This document shows positions 1 to 6,722 of a stretch of DNA of 10,839 nucleotides, piece after piece; within the stretch, counting starts at the first letter, position 1, and every line of letters starts with the position of its first letter. The notes under the pieces are model-generated. The model saw nothing but the letters and a program-made list of their open reading frames with translations, ran no database searches and was not told the origin of the DNA. Source of the stretch: Sulfurimonas sp. (GTDB lineage Bacteria; Campylobacterota; Campylobacteria; Campylobacterales; Sulfurimonadaceae); NCBI GenBank assembly GCA_027858865.1, contig JAQIBW010000089.1:1-10839 (forward strand), written 5' to 3'. The position numbers and the translations under genes were made by a program.

Positions 1-189
1 ATATATTTGAAGTATTTCATTTAATTCAGTTACTGGAACTAATGAACCAAAGTATAGTGAGTCTAGATTTTTTTTCATAGAATTAATATTTAAATAACCC
101 ATTATCCCTATCAATATAAGCCCCATTGTAATTAGCATAAAAAGAAAAAATAGTTTACTTCTTAACTTTAGTGCTTCAATAAACTGCAT
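1..189 (-). CDS. Membrane sensor N-terminus, probable methyl-accepting chemotaxis protein (partial)
   Basis: The reverse strand reads 63 uninterrupted codons from an ATG at 189 to the window edge, so only the N-terminus is present. The start is supported by a GGAGA ribosome site just upstream (about 192-196). The peptide begins MQFIEALKLRSKLFF, has one strong membrane helix at about residues 13-32, and then enters a helical extracytoplasmic stretch containing LDSLYFGSLVPVTELNEI. This is the usual opening of a four-helix-bundle (4HB_MCP-type) sensor domain, found in chemoreceptors and some histidine kinases. The output domain lies outside the window, so chemoreceptor is preferred over kinase only by inference. 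It is transcribed divergently from the Crp/Fnr gene. Confidence 0.6.
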   Translation of the reverse strand, partial: MQFIEALKLRSKLFFLFMLITMGLILIGIMGYLNINSMKKNLDSLYFGSLVPVTELNEILQIY

Positions 190-320
190 ATATCTCCAAT
201 CTCAGACTAGGTATAGCGATAATCAGCAATTTTTATACCATTAATTTTATGATAGAATACATATAAGATTTTAAAAACAAACGTTTATAAAAAAAGAATT
301 TTTGAAAAAGTAGAATATAT
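190..320. promoter_or_regulatory. Divergent intergenic region between sensor gene and crp/fnr gene
   Basis: This 131-base AT-rich gap must hold the promoters of both divergent genes. On the plus strand TAGAAT (253-258) is a possible -10 box for the regulator gene, giving a leader of about 55 bases. An 8-base palindrome AAACGTTT lies at 279-286. An inverted repeat GGTATA (210-215) / TATACC (234-239) lies nearer the minus-strand gene. I see no clear -35 box and no Fnr-type TTGAC/GTCAA dyad here, so autoregulation by the neighbouring regulator is not supported. Promoter calls by eye in such AT-rich DNA are weak. Confidence 0.35.
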
Positions 321-992
321 ATGACAGAAGAGAAACTCAGTTCAATAAAAAAGTTAAATTTCTTTAAATCTTTAAATGATGAACAATTAAAAGAAATAGA
401 AGATATTTCTAATATAGTTGAGTACCCAAAAAATTCTATCCTATACTATGAAAATGACACTTACAACAAAATCTTTTTTCTAGTTTCCGGTGTAATAAAG
501 ATTTATAAAATAGATAAATTTGAAAATGAAATATTTTTATATCATATTCATAAAAACTCTCTTATATCTGAACTAACAAGTTTAGATAATGACTCTATTT
601 ACTGCTATTCAAATTCAGAATTTATGGAAGATAGTGTAATCCTAGAAGTAAACTTTACTGCATTTAAAGAAAGATTTTTAGCTAAAAACATACTAAACAA
701 TGAGTTCATAAACGAGATTTTACTCAAGACTCATCAACTACATTGTGTTGTAAATAGAGAGCTTGTTTTTGATGCCACAGCTAAAGTTGCCTTTATGTTA
801 AGTGATGATTTAGAGATGTTTAACTCTCTAAAAAGACAAGATGTCTCTTTCATGTTACACATTCAGCCTGAAACACTCTCTAGAGTTTTAAAGAAACTAA
901 AAAGAAGTAATATTATCGAGGTTGAAAACTCAAATGTAACTATTTTAGACCAAAAACTACTTAATCACATCTACAGAGGAGAACAAATATGA
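321..992 (+). CDS. Crp/Fnr-family transcriptional regulator, candidate nap activator
   Basis: The product has 223 residues, the usual length for Crp/Fnr proteins. An N-terminal cyclic-nucleotide-type beta-barrel domain spans about 14-115 (FFLVSGVIKIYK is typical). A dimerisation helix follows, and a winged helix-turn-helix covers about 150-215. The recognition helix contains P-E184-T-L-S187-R188, the E-x-x-S-R pattern of Fnr, which in that family reads TTGA half-sites. Only two cysteines are present (C95, C142) and there is no N-terminal cysteine cluster, so an oxygen-sensing 4Fe-4S cluster as in E. coli FNR is not expected; the signal is unknown (NO, haem or a redox cue are options). The ribosome site is weak (AAAAGTAGA before the ATG). 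The gene overlaps the next sensor gene by 4 bases (ATGA). A matching TTGAC-N4-GTCAA site lies before napA, so control of nap is a reasonable inference. Confidence 0.88.
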   Translation: MTEEKLSSIKKLNFFKSLNDEQLKEIEDISNIVEYPKNSILYYENDTYNKIFFLVSGVIKIYKIDKFENEIFLYHIHKNSLISELTSLDNDSIYCYSNSEFMEDSVILEVNFTAFKERFLAKNILNNEFINEILLKTHQLHCVVNRELVFDATAKVAFMLSDDLEMFNSLKRQDVSFMLHIQPETLSRVLKKLKRSNIIEVENSNVTILDQKLLNHIYRGEQI

Positions 993-1999
993 AAAAAGCC
1001 ACAAGTATAAGTACAAAAATTAAACTACTAGGTGCTCTTCTAATTATCTTAATGCTTAGTGTAATAGCCACTACCATATATTTAAACCAGCAAAATGAAA
1101 AAGATGCCCTGATAATAAACATCGCAGGTAAGCAAAGAATGCTAACGCAAAAGATGTCTAAAAATATTTTTTATATACATTATAGTTCTAACAAAGATTT
1201 TTATGAATTAAATGCTGCAGTAGATGAATTTATAAAAGGTCTTAACACCCTTAGACATGGTGATTCAAATAAAAACATATCTCCAGTTCCGACATATCAG
1301 ATATCATTGCAACAGATAGAAATCAGTAAACTTTGGGAGAGCTTTCATGAAAATATTCAGAACTTTAAACTCTTTACAAACTCTGAACTAAATAGAAAGG
1401 CAGAACTTGAAGAAATTGTCACTGCAATATACAGAGACAATACTATATTGCTAGATAATGTAGACAAATTAGTAACAATGTACACTGACTATAGTGAAAA
1501 TAAGACTGGCTTTATCAAAACATTTCAATATACTTCAGGAATCATATTACTCATACTATTTTTATACTCTCTTCTACAACTACGTTCAATTGAATCACAT
1601 GTCGATGCATTTATGCAATACTCTAGAATGCTAATAAATAATGAAGATATTACAAATATAAAACCACTAAAACTAGAAGCCGAAAGTGAGACTGAAATTG
1701 TTCAAGTAAGTGATACCATAAACTGTTTTATACAAAAGGTAAATACTGCTATGGACTATTCTAACGAAGCATTACTGCAGTCTGAGAGGGCTTCTGTAAA
1801 ACTTGGAGAACTTACAGATGAGTTTGATTCTATAATTGATGAGTTAAAAGACAAGTCACTAGTCCATAAGCATCTAAACAACAGTGAGGATATTGTTATA
1901 GAATCAACAGAAGAATTAATAAATTCTACAAAAAAATTATCTAATCTAAAGTTAGAATTAGAAAAACTTACAAAAAGCTGCCAAGATGGAAAAATTTAA
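989..1999 (+). CDS. PilJ/NarX-like sensor membrane protein without output domain
   Basis: The product has 336 residues. A first membrane helix at about 12-31 is followed by an extracytoplasmic helical domain (32-178) and a second membrane helix at about 182-198. Just after the first helix comes NIAGKQRMLTQKMSK (44-58), close to the motif of the PilJ/NIT family (type IV pili chemotaxis protein N-terminal domain) and analogous in position to the NarX P-box that binds nitrate. After helix two there is a HAMP-like stretch (about 199-255) and a predicted coiled coil to the end. I see no histidine-kinase H/N/G boxes, no chemoreceptor hairpin tip, and no GGDEF or EAL motif. The start overlaps the regulator stop (ATGA), with a strong AGAGGAGA ribosome site at 975-982, so the two proteins are translationally coupled. 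Nitrate or nitrite sensing for the nap locus is inferred from motif and context. Confidence 0.72.
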   Translation: MKKATSISTKIKLLGALLIILMLSVIATTIYLNQQNEKDALIINIAGKQRMLTQKMSKNIFYIHYSSNKDFYELNAAVDEFIKGLNTLRHGDSNKNISPVPTYQISLQQIEISKLWESFHENIQNFKLFTNSELNRKAELEEIVTAIYRDNTILLDNVDKLVTMYTDYSENKTGFIKTFQYTSGIILLILFLYSLLQLRSIESHVDAFMQYSRMLINNEDITNIKPLKLEAESETEIVQVSDTINCFIQKVNTAMDYSNEALLQSERASVKLGELTDEFDSIIDELKDKSLVHKHLNNSEDIVIESTEELINSTKKLSNLKLELEKLTKSCQDGKI

Positions 2000-2071
2000 T
2001 ACTTATTTTAAGTGCTACTTATATTCCCTCTTTTCATAAATAAAACAAAACTTAATATATATTTTTAACTA

Positions 2072-2087
2072 TTTGACATAAGTCAAA
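2072..2087. promoter_or_regulatory. Fnr/Dnr-type operator upstream of napA
   Basis: TTTGAC-ATAA-GTCAAA has perfect 6-base arms around a 4-base spacer, matching the Crp/Fnr superfamily layout (TTGAN-N4-NTCAA), with the C/G inner position common in Dnr/NnrR-type sites. Its centre, between 2079 and 2080, is 41.5 bases before a possible start point at 2121, the class II activator spacing. The upstream Crp/Fnr protein has a suitable E-x-x-S-R recognition helix. Confidence 0.75.
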
Positions 2088-2109
2088 GATTTTTTTGCCA
2101 TCAAAGTGC

Positions 2110-2121
2110 TAGTATCAAATT
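2110..2121 (+). promoter_or_regulatory. napA: Putative -10 box and start point of the nap operon promoter
   Basis: TAGTAT at 2110-2115 is a sigma-70-like -10 element. The segment 17 bases upstream (about 2087-2092) does not resemble TTGACA, which fits a promoter that needs an activator at the dyad at 2072-2087. Start near 2121 gives a leader of about 84 bases before napA. This is read by eye and not proven. Confidence 0.5.
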
Positions 2122-2137
2122 GTTAATGGACACCTTA

Positions 2138-2165
2138 TCAAAAATTGAAATAAAGCAATTTTTGA
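2138..2165 (+). repeat. Inverted repeat (hairpin) in the napA leader
   Basis: TCAAAAATTG (2138-2147) and CAATTTTTGA (2156-2165) are perfect 10-base complements around an 8-base loop. It is not followed by a U-run, so a simple terminator is unlikely. The 3' arm can alternatively pair with AAAAATT at 2181-2187, which lies just before the napA ribosome site (AGGAG, 2195-2199). It could act as an RNA structure or as a second protein-binding dyad. Confidence 0.55.
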
Positions 2166-2204
2166 ATTTGCTTCGTTTCTAAAAATTATCAAACAGGAGA
2201 AAAT

Positions 2205-5048
2205 ATGTCACTTTCAAGAAGAGAATTTCTTAAAAGTTCAGCGGCAGCATCTGCAGCAGCAGCGATTGGTATGAGTGTACCAGCGGAGCTAGAAGCAGCG
2301 GCGAACAAAGCTGAAGGCGGCTGGAGATGGGACAAGGCAGCTTGTCGTTTCTGTGGTACTGGTTGTGGTATCATGATGGCTACTAAGAATGGTAAAATTG
2401 TTGCTGTTAAAGGGGACCCTGCGGCTCCAGTTAACAGAGGGCTGAACTGTATTAAAGGTTACTTTAATGCTAAAATCATGTATGGTGCGGACAGACTTAC
2501 TAGACCACTACTAAGAATGGATGCAAACGGTAAATTTGACAAAAAAGGTAAATTTGCTCCAGTATCTTGGAAAGTAGCTTTCGATATTATGGAAGAAAAA
2601 GCGAAAGCAGCTTTCAACGAAAAAGGTCCTGAGGGTGTAGCAGTATTTGCATCTGGACAACACACTGTAATGGAAGGTTACGCAGCTCAAAAGATGATGA
2701 AAGGTGGATTTCGTTCAAATGCAATCGACCCTAATGCTCGTCACTGTATGGCATCTGCGGTTGTTGGTTTTTATCAAACATTTGGTATTGATGAGCCATC
2801 AGGTTGTTATGATGATATCGAACTTACTGATACAATCGTATCTTGGGGTTCAAACATGGCAGAAATGCACCCGATCTTATGGTCTCGTGTAACTGACAGA
2901 AAACTATCAGACCCTGAAAGAGTAAAAGTTATCAATATGTCAACTTATACTCATAGAACTTCAGATTTAGCTGATACAGAGATTATTTTCTCACCAAATA
3001 CAGATACTGCTCTATGGAATTATATTGCTAGAGAAATTGTATTTAATAACCCTGAATCAATTGACTGGGATTTCGTAAACAAACATATGGTATTTGCAGC
3101 TGCATCTCCAAATATTGGTTACGGCATGAGAAAATCAAATGAAAAATCAATCAAAGAGGGTAAATATACTGCTCTTGAGATGGAAACTATTTCTAAAGAG
3201 ATGAAAACTATCGTCTCAGAAAAAGAAGCTCCAGCACTAGCACCGTATGGTTACAAAGCTGGAGATGAAATGATTCATAACCAACCGGGTCTTAAGCACT
3301 GGTTGATTGAATTTGAAGAGTATAAAAAATCTTTAGAACCATATACATTAGAGTATACAGCTAAGATTTCTAAAGGTGACCCAGATGAATCTATTGAAAG
3401 CTTCAAAGCGAAACTTCAAGAATTAGCTGATTTATACATTGAAAAAGGTAGAAAAGTAGTTTCTTTTTGGACTATGGGTATGAATCAACATACACGTGGT
3501 ACTTGGACAAACACACTTGCTTATAATGTTCACTTTTTACTAAACAAACAAGCTAATCCAGGTGAAGGTGCATTTAGTTTAACTGGTCAACCTTCTGCTT
3601 GTGGGACTGCTCGTGAAGTTGGTACATTTACTCACAGACTTCCAGCTGATATGATGGTTAAAAATCCTAAACATAGAGCTTTAGTTGAGAAAAAATGGCA
3701 AGTTCCTGCAGGAACTATCAATGGTCAAATGGGACAACATATCATGCGTATCCACCGTGATATAGAAGACGGTCATGTTAAGTTTGCATGGGTTAATGTT
3801 TGTAACCCTTACCAAGATTCTGCTTCTGCTTCTCACTGGATTAAAGCAGCACGTGAAATGGATAATTTCATTGTAACTTCTGACGGATACCCAGGTATCT
3901 CTGCTAAAGTTTCTGACCTTATCTTACCATCTGCTATGCTTTATGAAAAATGGGGTGCTTACGGTAATGCTGAGCGTCGTACACAACACTGGAGACAACA
4001 AGTTCTTCCTGTAGGTGATTCAATGTCAGATACATGGCAATGGGTTGAGTTCTCAAAACGTTTTACAGTTAAAGATCTATGGATGAAAGATGTAAAAGTT
4101 GGTTGGGGCAAAAAAGACATGAAAGCTGTTCCTTTAGATAAGATCAAAGCTATGGGATACAACGAAAATACAACTATGTATGAAATTCTATTTGCAAATG
4201 ATAGAGCTAAATCATATAAAATCGACATGAATGATCCTGTTCAAGCTGGATATGATAACTCTGAGTGTAGTGGCGATAGCCGTGGAGTTGTCGGTTCAGA
4301 TGGTGAAGTATTTACTGGTTACGGTTTCTTTATACACAAATATCTTTTCGAAGAGTATGCAGCATTTACACGTGGTCACGGTCATGACCTTGCACCATTT
4401 GATATTTACCATAAAGTTCGTGGTCTTAAATGGCCTGTTGTTGATGGTAAAGAAACTCAGTGGAGATTTAACGCTAAATACGATCCGTACGCAGCTAAAG
4501 CTACAAAAGAGACTGGTAATTCACATGCATTCTATGGCGGATTCTTAAAAAAACGTCCTCAAGGTGACTTGAACGGAATTAAAAAAGACATGCAACTAAG
4601 TTATGCTGATAAACCAGGTAAACATTACCTGAAAAATAAAGCTAAAATCTTTGCTCGTCCTTACATGGATCCTCCAGAAATGCCAGATGCTAACTATGAT
4701 ACATGGTTATGTACAGGTCGTGTACTTGAACACTGGCACTCAGGAACTATGACTATGCGTGTACCTGAACTATATCGTGCAGTTCCAGAAGCGTTATGTT
4801 ATATGCACCCACAAGATGCTAAAGATAAAGACCTTAAACAAGGTGGTTTATGTTGGGTAGAATCTCGTCGTGGTAGAGTAAAAGCTAGAGTTGAAACTCG
4901 TGGTAGAAATAGACCAGCTCGTGGTCTTGTTTTTGTTCCATGGTTTGATGAAAAAGTATTTATCAATAAAGTTTGTCTGGATGCGACTTGTCCATTATCA
5001 AAACAGACAGACTACAAAAAATGTGCTGTAAAAATTTACAAAGCATAA
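2205..5048 (+). CDS. napA: Periplasmic nitrate reductase catalytic subunit NapA
   Basis: This 947-residue molybdoprotein reduces nitrate to nitrite in the periplasm. The N-terminus carries a twin-arginine signal (SRREFLK, residues 4-10) with an alanine-rich region and likely cleavage near 30-33, so it should be exported folded by Tat. A 4Fe-4S site is formed by C47-x2-C50-x3-C54-x27-C82. The molybdenum ligand is C181 in NARHCMASAVVGF, the NapA-type cysteine rather than the aspartate of NarG. It is longer than E. coli NapA (828 residues), as epsilonproteobacterial NapAs generally are, with extra sequence roughly in 300-400. The frame is intact. The start has a good AGGAG site (2195-2199). It is the first gene of the operon, behind its own Fnr-type promoter, with napG 32 bases downstream. 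Confidence 0.98.
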   Translation: MSLSRREFLKSSAAASAAAAIGMSVPAELEAAANKAEGGWRWDKAACRFCGTGCGIMMATKNGKIVAVKGDPAAPVNRGLNCIKGYFNAKIMYGADRLTRPLLRMDANGKFDKKGKFAPVSWKVAFDIMEEKAKAAFNEKGPEGVAVFASGQHTVMEGYAAQKMMKGGFRSNAIDPNARHCMASAVVGFYQTFGIDEPSGCYDDIELTDTIVSWGSNMAEMHPILWSRVTDRKLSDPERVKVINMSTYTHRTSDLADTEIIFSPNTDTALWNYIAREIVFNNPESIDWDFVNKHMVFAAASPNIGYGMRKSNEKSIKEGKYTALEMETISKEMKTIVSEKEAPALAPYGYKAGDEMIHNQPGLKHWLIEFEEYKKSLEPYTLEYTAKISKGDPDESIESFKAKLQELADLYIEKGRKVVSFWTMGMNQHTRGTWTNTLAYNVHFLLNKQANPGEGAFSLTGQPSACGTAREVGTFTHRLPADMMVKNPKHRALVEKKWQVPAGTINGQMGQHIMRIHRDIEDGHVKFAWVNVCNPYQDSASASHWIKAAREMDNFIVTSDGYPGISAKVSDLILPSAMLYEKWGAYGNAERRTQHWRQQVLPVGDSMSDTWQWVEFSKRFTVKDLWMKDVKVGWGKKDMKAVPLDKIKAMGYNENTTMYEILFANDRAKSYKIDMNDPVQAGYDNSECSGDSRGVVGSDGEVFTGYGFFIHKYLFEEYAAFTRGHGHDLAPFDIYHKVRGLKWPVVDGKETQWRFNAKYDPYAAKATKETGNSHAFYGGFLKKRPQGDLNGIKKDMQLSYADKPGKHYLKNKAKIFARPYMDPPEMPDANYDTWLCTGRVLEHWHSGTMTMRVPELYRAVPEALCYMHPQDAKDKDLKQGGLCWVESRRGRVKARVETRGRNRPARGLVFVPWFDEKVFINKVCLDATCPLSKQTDYKKCAVKIYKA

Positions 5049-5080
5049 TAGATTAGATTTAGAATAAGGAAGGATTCGTT

Positions 5081-5893
5081 TTGAGCGAAAACAGACCTAA
5101 AATAGAAAGAAAAAAACCATTGAGTGATAGAAGAAGATTTATCCTCACTATGGCACGCGGTGTTGGAGTTACAGCACTGGGTGGACTTGTTTGGAGTGCA
5201 TATGTTGATGAAGTTACGGCTTCACAACTACTCTTACGTCCACCGGGAGCCATAACAGAGAAAGATTTTTTAAAAACTTGTATCAAGTGTGGATTATGCG
5301 TTGAAGCATGTCCATACGATACTCTATTACTCGCTAAACCAGGTGATAATAAGCCTCTAGGAACTCCATATTTTATTCCTAGAGATATTCCCTGTTATAT
5401 GTGTCCAGATATTCCTTGTGTGCCTGTTTGTCCGACAGGTGCACTTGATGAATCGAGTGTTACGACTGATGATAAACTTGACATAAATGTAGCCGAAATG
5501 GGTCTTGCAGTTATAGATGATGAAAGTTGTATAGCTTTTTGGGGAATTCAATGTGATGCATGTTATAGAGCTTGCCCTCTTTTAGGTGAAGCCATAACAA
5601 TTGTATATGAAAAAAATGAGAGAACTGGTAAACATGCTTTTATGAAACCAATTGTTCACTCTAACGTCTGCACAGGATGCGGACTATGTGAACAAGCTTG
5701 TGTTACAGAAAAAGCAGCTATATTCGTGCTTCCTAGAGAAGTTGCAATGGGTAGAGTCGGAAATTACTATATCAAAGGTTGGGATAAAGAGGACGAACAG
5801 CGTTTAGAAAATGCTGAAGAAATCCATACTCAAACTGAGATTAGTAAAGAGAGTGCTATTGATTCTTTAAATGATTCGGGAGATTTATACTAA
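5081..5893 (+). CDS. napG: NapG, 4Fe-4S quinol dehydrogenase component of the Nap system
   Basis: The product has 270 residues and partners the membrane protein NapH in moving electrons from menaquinol towards NapB/NapA. It has a twin-arginine type N-terminus (DRRRFIL, residues 16-22) followed by a hydrophobic stretch (22-40). Four 4Fe-4S cluster motifs follow: C67/70/73/77, C105/108/113/117, C150/158/161/165 and C197/200/203/207. The start is TTG, supported by AAGGAAGGA at 5065-5073; the next in-frame ATG (residue 24) would remove the twin-arginine motif. The C-terminal tail after about 235 is acidic and without motifs. The stop overlaps the napH start by one base (TAATG). With napC absent, NapGH is probably the main electron entry point, as shown for Wolinella. 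Confidence 0.95.
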   Translation: MSENRPKIERKKPLSDRRRFILTMARGVGVTALGGLVWSAYVDEVTASQLLLRPPGAITEKDFLKTCIKCGLCVEACPYDTLLLAKPGDNKPLGTPYFIPRDIPCYMCPDIPCVPVCPTGALDESSVTTDDKLDINVAEMGLAVIDDESCIAFWGIQCDACYRACPLLGEAITIVYEKNERTGKHAFMKPIVHSNVCTGCGLCEQACVTEKAAIFVLPREVAMGRVGNYYIKGWDKEDEQRLENAEEIHTQTEISKESAIDSLNDSGDLY

Positions 5894-6720
5894 TGGCTAC
5901 GCTATGGAATAACTACCGATATTTATTTTTGAGAAGATTTGTACAGATAGGTTTACTATTGTTGTATTTTGGAGCTAATCATTGGGGATGGACTATCCTT
6001 ATGGGTAACCTTAGTTCCTCAAGTCTTTTAGGTGTTGTACCTTTAAGTGATCCTTATGCTGCATTACAAATGTTAGCGGCAGGTGCTGTTTTAGCAACAG
6101 ATTTACTTATAGGGGCTGCGATTATTGGTGTCTTTTATCTACTGATAGGTGGTCGCGTCTTTTGTAGTTGGGTTTGTCCCATAAACATAATAACTGATGC
6201 ATCAGCATACCTTAGAAGAGTACTTGATATTGATCGTAATCAAAAGAGACAGCCAGCAACTCGAAATATGAGATACTGGATTTTAGTTTTAAGTTTAATA
6301 ATATCGGCAGCAATGGGCATTACTGCTTTTGAGTTTATCAGTCCAATCTCTATGGTTCATAGAGGGATTGTATTTGGTTTAGGATTTGGATGGGCAGCAA
6401 TGCTCATTATTTTTCTTTTTGACCTATTTGTGCTTAAAAATGGCTGGTGTGGGCATCTATGTCCTCTAGGTGGTTTTTATTCACTACTGGGTAAATTTAG
6501 TCTGATTAGAGTAAAGCATACTGTAGAGAATTGTACTGCATGTATGAAGTGTAAAACAGTTTGTCCTGAGCGCCAAGTTTTACATATGATCGATAAAGAA
6601 AGCCTACCTGTACTTTCAGGTGAATGTACAAATTGTGCTAGATGTATTGAAGTGTGTGATGATAATGCACTTGGCTTCTCAATCAGAGAACTAGCAAATA
6701 ATAAAAAAACGGGAGAGTAA
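5893..6720 (+). CDS. napH: NapH, membrane quinol dehydrogenase component with 4Fe-4S clusters
   Basis: The 275-residue integral membrane protein has about four hydrophobic helices (near 13-30, 62-86, 127-148 and 158-181). Two C-x3-C-P motifs follow membrane segments: C91-SWV-C95-P and C186-GHL-C190-P, both typical of NapH and implicated in quinol oxidation. The cytoplasmic C-terminus carries two ferredoxin-type 4Fe-4S motifs, C214/217/220/224 and C245/248/251/255. Translation is coupled to napG by TAATG, with a GGGAG site at about 5878-5882. It should anchor NapG at the membrane and feed electrons to the periplasmic side. The length and motif set are normal for the family. Confidence 0.95.
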   Translation: MATLWNNYRYLFLRRFVQIGLLLLYFGANHWGWTILMGNLSSSSLLGVVPLSDPYAALQMLAAGAVLATDLLIGAAIIGVFYLLIGGRVFCSWVCPINIITDASAYLRRVLDIDRNQKRQPATRNMRYWILVLSLIISAAMGITAFEFISPISMVHRGIVFGLGFGWAAMLIIFLFDLFVLKNGWCGHLCPLGGFYSLLGKFSLIRVKHTVENCTACMKCKTVCPERQVLHMIDKESLPVLSGECTNCARCIEVCDDNALGFSIRELANNKKTGE

Positions 6721-6722
6721 CA

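Noticed and set aside
217..222. CGATAA resembling a sigma-28 (flagellar) -10 box upstream of the chemoreceptor-like gene
   Set aside because: It is on the plus strand, opposite to the chemoreceptor, and no matching TAAA-type -35 element lies upstream of it.
2100..2193. Four ATCAAA copies (2100, 2114, 2137, 2188) in the nap control region as response-regulator sites
   Set aside because: Spacing is irregular (14, 23, 51 bases) and such hexamers are expected by chance in this AT-rich DNA.
2240..2310. Repeated GCA/GCG codons as a DNA repeat
   Set aside because: They encode the alanine-rich part of the NapA Tat signal peptide and need no further explanation.
2189..2374. Minus-strand open frame over the start of napA
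   Set aside because: It is a shadow of the alanine-rich napA signal peptide; no ribosome site or family match is seen.
3959..4228. Minus-strand open frame of 89 codons inside napA
   Set aside because: It lies antisense to well-conserved NapA sequence and has no recognisable product.
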